From positions 1-6,320 of the forward strand of contig CAJWIA010000090.1 of assembly GCA_913040765.1 (NCBI GenBank): 6,320 bases of DNA, read 5' to 3'. Below the pieces are notes generated by a model. The model ran no database searches, was not told where the DNA came from, and worked only from the letters and a program-made list of their open reading frames with translations. The stretch's first letter is position 1. Each line of letters opens with the position of its first letter. This stretch comes from an uncultured Anaerolineales bacterium. GTDB lineage: Bacteria; Chloroflexota; Anaerolineae; Anaerolineales; UBA11657. The position numbers were made by a program, and so were the translations under genes. Below, one piece after another: positions 1 to 6,320 of the stretch.

Positions 1-1211
1 TGCATTTTTAAAGCACGAATGGTTGCAACAAGAACCACAGCATTTGGTATAAGTCCACTATACCGACATTTAATATCAAAAAACTTCTCCATACCTATAT
101 CAGCACCGAAGCCAGATTCAGTCACCACATAACCATCAGACCCGACCAACTTGAGCGCAATCTGATCTGCAACAATTGATGAATTACCATGTGCTATATT
201 GGCAAACGGTCCTGCATGCACTAAGGCAGGAGTGCCTTCCAATGTCTGCATCAATGTTGGCATTATCGCATCTCGCATAAGTACAGTTAACGCGCCACCA
301 ACGCCCAAATCATCCGCAGTTATGGGCACTTCTTCTTTATTTGTACCAATAACCATCCGTCCCAATCTCGCACGCATATCGGCCAAATCAGTAGTCAAAG
401 CTAAGATAGCCATAATTTCGCTGGCAACTGTAATATCGAATCCCGTTTGCCTTGTTTTTCCTTTTTCCTTGGGACCTTCTCCAACAGTAATGCGACGTAA
501 AAACCTGTCATTCACATCTAAAACACGTTGCCAGGTAATGCTATCGGGATCAATATCGAGCCGCACAAACCTTCTACGCTCTTCTTCGGTCAATTCATCG
601 GGATCCATCTTGTCAATCCCAAGTTTTTTAAGTCTTCTCAACATAACAGATGAAAACTTTTGCCCACCTTCACCATCAGACGGACACAATCTACCGAACA
701 ATGCATCATCGGTTTGCGTTGACTCATGAAACATTCGTGCATCTATAGCTGCAGCCAACAGATTGTTTGCCGCAGTGATAGCGTGTAGATCTCCAGTCAT
801 ATGCAAATTGAATTCTTCCATAGGAATTACTTGACTGTAACCTCCACCGGCAGCTCCACCTTTGATGCCAAATGTAGGGCCCTGACTAGGCTGCCGAATG
901 CAGGTGATCACTTTCCTGCCTAGATGAGCACCAAGAGCCTGACACAAACCTACGGTGGTCGTAGTCTTTCCTTCTCCTAGAGGAGTAGGAGTGATAGCGG
1001 TGACGTCTATATAATTCCCGTTTGTTCTATTCGACAATCGCTCTTTAACATTAAGCTTTACCTTGGCTTTATAGTGACCATATGGCACTAATTCATCTAA
1101 CTCTAACCCGATATCAGCAGCAATATCAGTAATAGGTAAGGGGTCAACAGATTGAGCAATATCAAGATCGCTAGGTACAGGCGATAATAATTCAGATAAT
1201 TTCCTTTTCAT
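1..1211 (-). CDS. fhs: Formate--tetrahydrofolate ligase, long eukaryote-like form (3' end beyond window)
   Basis: ATP-dependent cytosolic ligase making 10-formyl-THF from formate and THF; reversible, and part of the methyl branch of the Wood-Ljungdahl pathway. From the ATG at 1211 the frame is open to the left edge: 403 codons are visible and the C-terminus is missing. The nucleotide loop [13 protein letters not shown] lies at about residues 74-86, followed by [20 protein letters not shown] (106-125), [17 protein letters not shown] (134-150), [11 protein letters not shown] (258-268) and [19 protein letters not shown] (327-345). All are family hallmarks. Between the IDAR segment (156-159) and the ITWQRVLD segment (225-232) there is an extra block of about 60 residues. 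The short bacterial enzymes lack this block, but the synthetase domain of eukaryotic C1-THF synthase (MTHFD1) has it; the PLGEGK loop (rather than PAGEGK) is also eukaryote-like. The upstream ribosome site is weak (GAAGAAG). It follows the formate dehydrogenase gene after 55 bases, probably in the same operon. Family assignment is near certain. Confidence 0.97.
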   Translation of the reverse strand, partial: MKRKLSELLSPVPSDLDIAQSVDPLPITDIAADIGLELDELVPYGHYKAKVKLNVKERLSNRTNGNYIDVTAITPTPLGEGKTTTTVGLCQALGAHLGRKVITCIRQPSQGPTFGIKGGAAGGGYSQVIPMEEFNLHMTGDLHAITAANNLLAAAIDARMFHESTQTDDALFGRLCPSDGEGGQKFSSVMLRRLKKLGIDKMDPDELTEEERRRFVRLDIDPDSITWQRVLDVNDRFLRRITVGEGPKEKGKTRQTGFDITVASEIMAILALTTDLADMRARLGRMVIGTNKEEVPITADDLGVGGALTVLMRDAIMPTLMQTLEGTPALVHAGPFANIAHGNSSIVADQIALKLVGSDGYVVTESGFGADIGMEKFFDIKCRYSGLIPNAVVLVATIRALKM

Positions 1212-1229
1212 GTACTTCTTCACTTGTTT

Positions 1230-1238
1230 AATATATCA
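1230..1238 (-). promoter_or_regulatory. Possible extended -10 promoter element ahead of fhs
   Basis: The 55-base gap between the formate dehydrogenase stop and the fhs start reads TGATATATT on the minus strand, matching the TGn-TATAAT extended -10 pattern at five of six hexamer positions. It ends 18 bases before the fhs ATG, which would give a very short leader. No convincing -35 box lies 16-18 bases upstream, and the gap holds no terminator-like hairpin. Read-through from the upstream gene is therefore the simpler model, with this site as a possible internal promoter. In AT-rich DNA such a match can arise by chance. Confidence 0.2.
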
Positions 1239-1266
1239 GCACAAAGAACGGGTTTTGGGACAGTTT

Positions 1267-3435
1267 CTACCATCTGCCTCGATCCAATCTTACTGAACGA
1301 TCTGGTAAAAGTTCCTTGCCAACTCGATTAATATACACTGCACATGCTTTAAATTCAGGTATTTTTGCTTGCGGATCCAAGGCGTCAACTGTAAGCAAGT
1401 TAACCGCTGCCTCTGAAAAATGCATGGGTATAAATAAAACTCCAGGACTTGTTTTCTCAGTTACGCTTGCTCTTAGTACAACTTTACCTCTCCTGGATCC
1501 TACCTCTACTGCATCGCCATCATCTAACCCAGTACGAACTGCGTCTATAGGATGAACATCCACTCTAGCCTCGGGATATAAATCATCCAGCTTGGAATTA
1601 CGAGTCATAGTCCCACCATGCCAATGTTCTAATAAACGACCAGTGGTTAATATAAATGGGTATTCATCATCAGGTGCTTCAAACACCGGAACATATGTGA
1701 GCGGGAAAAATTTTGCTTTACCAGATGGGAAACTTTTTTCAAACAAATAGGGAGTTCCAGGATGTTTCTCGTCCGGCACTGGAGTTTGCAATCCAATTTT
1801 ATCTATCCTTTTATACGAAATACCTCGATATTCAGGCACAACTTCTCCCATTTCCTGCAAAATCTCCTCAGGTCCGTTATATCTCCAGAATGTAGATCGC
1901 GACCGTTCTAGTAACTCTTCTGATCTTTGAGCAAGATCACATATTATCTCCCAATCACCACGTACTTGTCCCATCGGTTCAATTGCCTTTCGAACGCGTT
2001 GTACTCTCCTGTCAGTATTTGTAAAAGTACCATCCTTTTCCGCCCATGAAGTTGCCGGCAAAAATACGTCGGCATATGCTCCCGACTCGTTTATAAACAA
2101 ATCTTGAGCAACAAGAAACTCCAATTCTTCCATATGTTTTTTTGTCTTATTAAGATTGGGTTCGGTCATCATAGGATTCTCACCCATAATATATAGTGCT
2201 CTTACCCCCTCTTCTCCAACACTGGACAATATTTCAGTTGTAGTGAGACCTTTATCAAGGCTCAGGCTACCTGCCTCCATATTCCATGCATCCTCCCATT
2301 TAGTCGCGTTCTCCTTTTTGTCTACTTCCATATATCCAGGATAATGATATGGCATACATCCCATGTCAGAGGCACCTTGCACATTGTTTTGTCCGCGCAA
2401 TGGATTAAGTCCAGTTCCTTCTCTACCAACATGGCCAGTTAGCAAGGCTAAATGAACCAAACTTAAAGCACTAGACGTACCATGCGCCAATTGAGAAATG
2501 CCCATACCCCAATATATTGCCCCGCGCTGAGCCTCAGCATACATACGCGCGGCCTTCACTATTAAATCCTGTTCCACACCTGAAATACTTTCAGCATATT
2601 CAGGAGTAAACTCCTGGACAGATTTCTTGAATTCGCTAAATCCCTCTGTACGATCCGCAACAAATTTTGTGTTTATCAGCCCTTCATTAATAATGACATT
2701 TGCCATCGCAGTGAACACAGGAACATTTGTGCCAGGTTTTAATGGTAGCCATAGAGCCGCATAATCGCAAAGCTCAAGCTTGCGTGGATCTATCACAATA
2801 AGTTTTGCACCATGTTTCTCAACGGCGGCTTTCATTTGCAAAGCAATAATAGGATGATTCTCTGGAGTGTTTGACCCTGTCACTATGAAACAGTCACTTT
2901 TGATAACTTCGGCAGCTGTATTACTCATTGCTGCAGAGCCAATTGCCATTTGTAAAGCCACTACTGACCCAGCATGACATAATCTAGTACAGTGATCAAC
3001 ATTGTTTGTAAGGAACACAGATCTAAACAACTTTTGCAGCAAGTAATTGTCCTCGTTAGAGGCTTTTGCACAACAGTAAACCGCTAGGGCATTTGCTCCG
3101 TCACGCTGATGTATCTTTACCAACCGCTTGGCTACATAATCAAGAGCTTCATCCCATGAAACCTCTACCCATTGGTCAACATCAAATGCTTGTACCCGCT
3201 TACCAGCTTCTTGGGGTTCTTTTCGAATCATTGGTGAAGTAATTCGCCTATCGCTATAAATATAATCATAACCAAAGCGACCCTTCACACATAAATTACC
3301 TTGATTTACTACATTGTTAAAATCGGACGTCACGCGATAGATATAATCGTCTTTTATATGCAAATCTAGTCCACATCCAACCCCGCAATATGGGCAGGTT
3401 GTTGTCACCATCCTACTGCCCTCTAAAACTGTCAC
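1267..3435 (-). CDS. fdhA: Formate dehydrogenase catalytic (alpha) subunit, Mo/W bis-MGD, cysteine type
   Basis: Catalyses formate oxidation to CO2, or the reverse, at a Mo- or W-bis-molybdopterin guanine dinucleotide centre; cytoplasmic, with no Tat or Sec signal. The N-terminal [4Fe-4S] motif is C14, C17, C21 and C49, with K51 just after it (the electron-relay lysine of this family). The metal ligand is C153, followed by H154 (TRLCHAGSV). The codon is TGT, so no selenocysteine is needed. R347 in NPLRGQNNVQG matches the catalytic Arg of E. coli FdhH. The molybdopterin-binding C-terminal domain (about 595-705) includes TTGRLLEHWHGGTMTRNS. The length of 722 is typical of stand-alone alpha subunits and lacks the NuoG-like N-terminal extension of FdsA, which here is the preceding gene. 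The GTG start at 3435 has a strong GAGGTGA site; an ATG at 3411 (714 residues, GAGGG site) is a serious alternative. His154 and Arg347 favour formate over nitrate as substrate. Confidence 0.95.
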   Translation of the reverse strand: MTVLEGSRMVTTTCPYCGVGCGLDLHIKDDYIYRVTSDFNNVVNQGNLCVKGRFGYDYIYSDRRITSPMIRKEPQEAGKRVQAFDVDQWVEVSWDEALDYVAKRLVKIHQRDGANALAVYCCAKASNEDNYLLQKLFRSVFLTNNVDHCTRLCHAGSVVALQMAIGSAAMSNTAAEVIKSDCFIVTGSNTPENHPIIALQMKAAVEKHGAKLIVIDPRKLELCDYAALWLPLKPGTNVPVFTAMANVIINEGLINTKFVADRTEGFSEFKKSVQEFTPEYAESISGVEQDLIVKAARMYAEAQRGAIYWGMGISQLAHGTSSALSLVHLALLTGHVGREGTGLNPLRGQNNVQGASDMGCMPYHYPGYMEVDKKENATKWEDAWNMEAGSLSLDKGLTTTEILSSVGEEGVRALYIMGENPMMTEPNLNKTKKHMEELEFLVAQDLFINESGAYADVFLPATSWAEKDGTFTNTDRRVQRVRKAIEPMGQVRGDWEIICDLAQRSEELLERSRSTFWRYNGPEEILQEMGEVVPEYRGISYKRIDKIGLQTPVPDEKHPGTPYLFEKSFPSGKAKFFPLTYVPVFEAPDDEYPFILTTGRLLEHWHGGTMTRNSKLDDLYPEARVDVHPIDAVRTGLDDGDAVEVGSRRGKVVLRASVTEKTSPGVLFIPMHFSEAAVNLLTVDALDPQAKIPEFKACAVYINRVGKELLPDRSVRLDRGRW

Positions 3436-3439
3436 ATTA

Positions 3440-3446
3440 TCACCTC
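3440..3446 (-). promoter_or_regulatory. Strong ribosome binding site for the formate dehydrogenase alpha subunit
   Basis: The minus strand reads GAGGTGA, seven bases complementary to the 16S rRNA 3' end, four bases before the GTG at 3435. It supports the GTG start of fdhA. An ATG (3437-3435) overlaps that GTG out of frame and is followed at once by TGA, so it would be an empty start-stop. A second purine-rich site, GAGGG at 3423-3419, sits seven bases before the alternative in-frame ATG at 3411. Confidence 0.6.
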
Positions 3447-3451
3447 TGCCA

Positions 3452-4177
3452 CTAACCAGTTTGGTAAGGTCTTTCTTGTCTACGTTTCTTTTTCCGTCTC
3501 TTAGCTTGAGTAAGCTTTATAATTTCATCCTGTTCATGCCCAGTTTCCAACAACCATTCACGTTTAGGCTTAAGTGCACCAGTAGGGCAAACACCCACAC
3601 ACTGACCACAAAACACACAGGTAGATAAAGTCAACTGCTGATCATAAAAAGTACTAATGCTAGTTTCATGACCTCGTCCGCTAAAGTTTATAGCAAAAGC
3701 ATATTGTGCATCATCTGCACATACCTGAACACAGCGCCAGCACAATATACACTGGGAGTAATCGCGAATAAACATAGGATTATCATCAACCACTTCACAT
3801 TCACGCTCCCATCCTTCGGAAAACCGTTCCCTATCAGCCTTATAATCATTTAGTTGATCCTCAATTTCAGGAGCTTCGCTTAAGTCCACAGCCGAATCTA
3901 ACATTTCTAGTATAGTTCTACGCGCACGTATAACACGTTCACTAGCGGTACTTACTGTCATATCTGCTTGAGCTTTTGCAACACATGCCGCTGCCAAGAC
4001 TCGTTGACCTTCAACCTCAACAACGCATAGACGACATAAACCGTATGAGGTACAGTGCTCGTGATAACATATAGTCGGCACATCTGCACCACACTGCACC
4101 GCTGCGTCGAGCAATGTAGCGCCTTCCGGTACAGTTGTTCGTTTACCGTCAATGGTCAAAGTTACATTTTTGTTCAT
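3452..4177 (-). CDS. NuoG/FdsA-N-terminus-like iron-sulfur subunit of formate dehydrogenase ([2Fe-2S] plus two [4Fe-4S])
   Basis: Likely electron-relay subunit between the FMN flavoprotein and the catalytic subunit encoded on either side. Numbered from the ATG at 4177 (241 residues), a plant-type [2Fe-2S] domain occupies about 1-75 with ligands C37, C48, C51 and C65 ([20 protein letters not shown]). A bacterial-type 2[4Fe-4S] ferredoxin domain follows, with C143-x2-C-x2-C-x3-C153 and C187-x2-C-x2-C-x3-C197, the latter running into PTGAL. Between them (about 86-123) lies the place of the NuoG His-Cys domain. The helix [10 protein letters not shown] is kept, but the HxxDCxxCxxxGxC ligands are absent. 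The C-terminus is a very basic tail ([12 protein letters not shown]). In FdsA-type enzymes this module is fused to the catalytic subunit; here it is separate and lies 16 bases before it. An in-frame TTG at 4198 would add seven residues and overlap the previous gene, but the ATG fits family N-termini ([11 protein letters not shown]) better. Neither start has a good ribosome site, suggesting translational coupling. Confidence 0.92.
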   Translation of the reverse strand: MNKNVTLTIDGKRTTVPEGATLLDAAVQCGADVPTICYHEHCTSYGLCRLCVVEVEGQRVLAAACVAKAQADMTVSTASERVIRARRTILEMLDSAVDLSEAPEIEDQLNDYKADRERFSEGWERECEVVDDNPMFIRDYSQCILCWRCVQVCADDAQYAFAINFSGRGHETSISTFYDQQLTLSTCVFCGQCVGVCPTGALKPKREWLLETGHEQDEIIKLTQAKRRKKKRRQERPYQTG

Positions 4178-4187
4178 CTTTAGAGTT

Positions 4188-5927
4188 CTAGTCCTCAATC
4201 AGATCTGGCCACTTATCCATTGCACTAATTACAGCAGTCGCTGCTGTTTGCCCAAGCCCACATAACGATGCATCAGTCATGGTCCATCCAACGTCAAGTA
4301 GCCGCTCCTTATCACCACGCTTTACCTTGCCTCGTACTACTCTATGGAGTATTTCGTATTGCCTCTGTGTCCCCAACTGGCAAGGATAACATTTACCACA
4401 TGATTCATGTGCAAAGAAATACGCAAGCTCACTAAGAATTATGGGTATATTCCGCAGTTCGTTGAAAACCATCAATACGCCAGAACCAAGAGGTAAATTA
4501 GCATCGCGCAGATCCTCGAATGTCAATGGCACGTCCAACTCATCACTTGTAGCAAAAGCTCCAGCAGCTCCGCCTACCAATATTGCTTGTAGACTTCCTC
4601 CTTTAATACCTCCAGCAAGATCCTCAATAATATGCCGAAACGTCACTCCGAAAGGTACTTCGTAAACACCTGGTCTTACGACATCACCAGAAAGACAAAA
4701 CAGTTTTGGTCCTGGAGATTTGTCAGTACCATAACTTCTAAATACATCTACCCCATCGCGAATAATCATAGGTATGTTACACAAAGTTTCAACGTTATTC
4801 ACTACAGTAGGTTTGCCAAATAGGCCATGGGTAGTGGGGAATGGTGGTTTTATACGTGGGAATCCTCTTTTGCCTTCGATTGACTCAAACAAAGCAGTCT
4901 CCTCACCGCATATATAAGCTCCTGCGCCAACTCGCACTTCAATATCAAAATCAAACCCCGCACCACAAATATTATTTCCTATAAATCCAGCACAACGTGC
5001 CTCATCAATAGCCTCAGTTATTATCTCAATAGACCGTGAATATTCGCCTCTAACGTAAAAATAACCGTTTTGAGCACCTATTGCATATCCTGCAAGCAAC
5101 ATTCCCTCAAGTATCTGGTGTGGATTGGTTTCCATCAGTACTCGATCTTTAAAAGTCCCAGGCTCTGACTCGTCTGCATTACATACGACATATTTCGGTT
5201 GACCTTCTGCAACTGAGGCACTCTCCCATTTGACTCCAGTGGGAAAAGCAGCTCCCCCTCGGCCCACCAAACCTGAGACTTTAACTTCTTCTATAACATC
5301 AACAGGGTTAACTTCCGCGCATGCTTTCGATAATGCCAAGTACCCACCTCGTGCTTGATAAGTTTCTAAGTCGGTGGGAGTCGATCCACCACAGTCACGT
5401 GTCAAAACACGAATATCGCCATCAATTATGCTAACCGGTTGCTTTGCATCTAACGCAAGCCACTCACTAGTTCTGTCTGCATTTAACGAAGTTATTGCTA
5501 TATCACCCACCAATGCAGCTGGAGCCTGATCGCACAATCCTAAGCAGGTAGTGCTTTCTATTGTCCATTCCCCATCTTCAGTCGTCTCATCTGGTTTAAC
5601 TCCCAAATAGTCGCATGCATTGTCCAACACTTCTTTAGCACCAGCTATGGAACAACTAGGATCAGCACACACTCGTACAATAGTACGACCTACTGGTCTA
5701 CTATAGAGCATCGTATAAAAATCAATTACTCCAAATACGTCCGCCAGCGGAACCTTAAGTGCATGCCCGATAGTCGCAGCCACTGACTCCGATATCCAAC
5801 CATACATTTCCTGCGCCATATGTAGTGCCGGCAACAAACCTGAGCGCCCTTCAGTAGCAAATGGAGCGATATTATCTAGAAGCTTCTGATTATTTTTTGG
5901 CTTTTCCAAACTATCTTTTTGCATCAT
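4188..5927 (-). CDS. NuoE-NuoF fusion: NAD(P)H/FMN diaphorase subunit of formate dehydrogenase
   Basis: Cytosolic flavoprotein that would pass electrons between FMN/NAD(P) and the iron-sulfur relay subunit. Numbered from the ATG at 5927 (579 residues), the NuoE-like thioredoxin-fold part spans about 15-155, with [2Fe-2S] ligands C87, C92, C128 and C132 ([22 protein letters not shown]). The NuoF-like part starts near 165 and carries the NADH/FMN signatures [13 protein letters not shown] (222-234) and [13 protein letters not shown] (334-346). Its [4Fe-4S] site is C510, C513, C516 (ESCGKCYPC) plus C556 (SLCGLG). There is no C-terminal 2[4Fe-4S] domain of the kind found in bifurcating HydB/HndC subunits, so the layout resembles HoxF. 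The start is uncertain: adjacent ATGs at 5927 and 5924 lack a ribosome site, and a TTG at 5948 would add seven residues. It lies 10 bases before the iron-sulfur subunit and just after the ATPase, so co-transcription is likely. NAD is more probable than NADP, but the sequence does not settle it. Confidence 0.93.
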   Translation of the reverse strand: MMQKDSLEKPKNNQKLLDNIAPFATEGRSGLLPALHMAQEMYGWISESVAATIGHALKVPLADVFGVIDFYTMLYSRPVGRTIVRVCADPSCSIAGAKEVLDNACDYLGVKPDETTEDGEWTIESTTCLGLCDQAPAALVGDIAITSLNADRTSEWLALDAKQPVSIIDGDIRVLTRDCGGSTPTDLETYQARGGYLALSKACAEVNPVDVIEEVKVSGLVGRGGAAFPTGVKWESASVAEGQPKYVVCNADESEPGTFKDRVLMETNPHQILEGMLLAGYAIGAQNGYFYVRGEYSRSIEIITEAIDEARCAGFIGNNICGAGFDFDIEVRVGAGAYICGEETALFESIEGKRGFPRIKPPFPTTHGLFGKPTVVNNVETLCNIPMIIRDGVDVFRSYGTDKSPGPKLFCLSGDVVRPGVYEVPFGVTFRHIIEDLAGGIKGGSLQAILVGGAAGAFATSDELDVPLTFEDLRDANLPLGSGVLMVFNELRNIPIILSELAYFFAHESCGKCYPCQLGTQRQYEILHRVVRGKVKRGDKERLLDVGWTMTDASLCGLGQTAATAVISAMDKWPDLIED

Positions 5928-5956
5928 AAGTTGTAGATGACCAATCAATTTTACAC

Positions 5957-6320
5957 TTACAATCTTACATTTTTGAGCCTAAGACTATTACCAACCACAA
6001 AAATCGAACTACATGCCATGGCTGCCGCCGCCAACATTGGATGTAAACCTCCCATCACAGCAGTTGGGATCAATAAAACATTATAGCAAAAAGCCCAGAA
6101 TAAATTCTGTCTGATAGTACGAACAGTAGCTTGAGATAGTTTTACTGCACTAACCGATGCTATCAGATCACCCCTGACGAGCGTGATATCAGCAGACTCC
6201 ATAGCAACATCGGTACCAGTACCTATTGCCATACCAACATCGGACTGCGCAAGCGCAGCTGCATCATTGATGCCATCCCCTACCATTGCCACATAACCAG
6301 TTCGCAATTCATCACTCTGC
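5957..6320 (-). CDS. copA: Copper-type P1B-ATPase, C-terminal part (5' end beyond window)
   Basis: C-terminal 120 residues of a heavy-metal-transporting P-type ATPase, an inner-membrane pump that usually exports Cu(I). The frame is open through the right edge. The P-domain hinge motif [12 protein letters not shown] lies at visible residues 12-23, followed by [19 protein letters not shown], both diagnostic of the family. Two membrane helices close the protein: one around [19 protein letters not shown] and one around [19 protein letters not shown]. The YN pair in the first and MxxSS in the second match the Cu(I)-binding residues of the P1B-1 subgroup; Zn/Cd pumps normally have other residues there. 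The protein ends LRLKNVRL, as CopA proteins often do. The CPC helix and any N-terminal metal-binding domain lie outside the window. Its stop is 29 bases from the ATG of the fusion flavoprotein (8 from the TTG), with no terminator between, so read-through into the formate dehydrogenase genes is plausible. Confidence 0.93.
   Translation of the reverse strand, partial: QSDELRTGYVAMVGDGINDAAALAQSDVGMAIGTGTDVAMESADITLVRGDLIASVSAVKLSQATVRTIRQNLFWAFCYNVLLIPTAVMGGLHPMLAAAAMACSSIFVVGNSLRLKNVRL

Noticed and set aside
199..729. 176-codon open frame on the plus strand
   Set aside because: It lies wholly antisense to fhs, whose protein is conserved throughout this stretch. Its translation shows no recognisable domain and it has no good ribosome site.
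1212..1266. Rho-independent terminator between fdhA and fhs
   Set aside because: No stable inverted repeat followed by a T-run is present on the minus strand in this gap.
1316..2344. Three short plus-strand frames (79, 60 and 62 codons)
   Set aside because: They are antisense to the formate dehydrogenase alpha gene, with low-complexity or nondescript translations. They are ordinary shadows of a long coding region.
2977..2979. Possible selenocysteine at the formate dehydrogenase active site
   Set aside because: The codon is TGT, a normal cysteine, and there is no in-frame TGA in the gene.
3668..3853. 61-codon plus-strand frame
   Set aside because: It is antisense to the conserved ferredoxin region of the iron-sulfur subunit and has no sign of independent coding.
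3958..4152. 64-codon minus-strand frame in another register
   Set aside because: It overlaps the conserved [2Fe-2S] domain out of frame. Its cysteines are by-products of the cysteine codons in the true frame.
4441..4823. Two overlapping plus-strand frames (74 and 63 codons)
   Set aside because: They are antisense to the NuoF domain and have no recognisable features.
4188..5927. Electron-bifurcating HydB/HndC-type subunit
   Set aside because: The C-terminal 2[4Fe-4S] ferredoxin domain that usually marks those subunits is absent; the protein ends soon after the SLCGLG cluster ligand.

Overview
The window is a compact run of five genes, all on the minus strand. It is almost entirely coding: the largest gap is 55 bases. 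Read in the direction of transcription (right to left), the order is: the C-terminal end of a copper-type P1B-ATPase (cut by the right edge); a NuoE-NuoF fusion flavoprotein; a small iron-sulfur subunit resembling the N-terminus of NuoG/FdsA; a cysteine-type molybdenum/tungsten formate dehydrogenase catalytic subunit; and formate--tetrahydrofolate ligase (cut by the left edge).

The three middle genes together look like a soluble NAD(P)-linked formate dehydrogenase of the FdsABG / NuoEFG-like type. Formate would be oxidised (or CO2 reduced) at the bis-MGD subunit. Electrons would pass through the [4Fe-4S] and [2Fe-2S] clusters of the small subunit to the FMN/NAD(P) site of the fusion flavoprotein. 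The fifth gene consumes or releases formate as 10-formyl-tetrahydrofolate. The cluster therefore links CO2/formate/NAD(P)H to the folate one-carbon pool, as in the methyl branch of the Wood-Ljungdahl pathway or in formate clearance. Direction cannot be read from the sequence.

The organism is a bacterium with moderately AT-rich DNA. No rRNA or other phylogenetic marker is present. The MTHFD1-like formate--THF ligase, the FDH architecture and the codon use loosely suggest an uncultured anaerobic or marine lineage such as Chloroflexota (Dehalococcoidia/SAR202-like). This is a low-confidence impression only.

Points worth attention are the eukaryote-type long form of the ligase, the NuoG-like subunit that has lost the ligands of its His-Cys cluster, the split of the FdsA-type polypeptide, and the tight placement of a copper ATPase just upstream. 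I see no mobile element, CRISPR array, tRNA, rRNA, recognisable riboswitch or clear rho-independent terminator. The plus strand carries only shadow frames.
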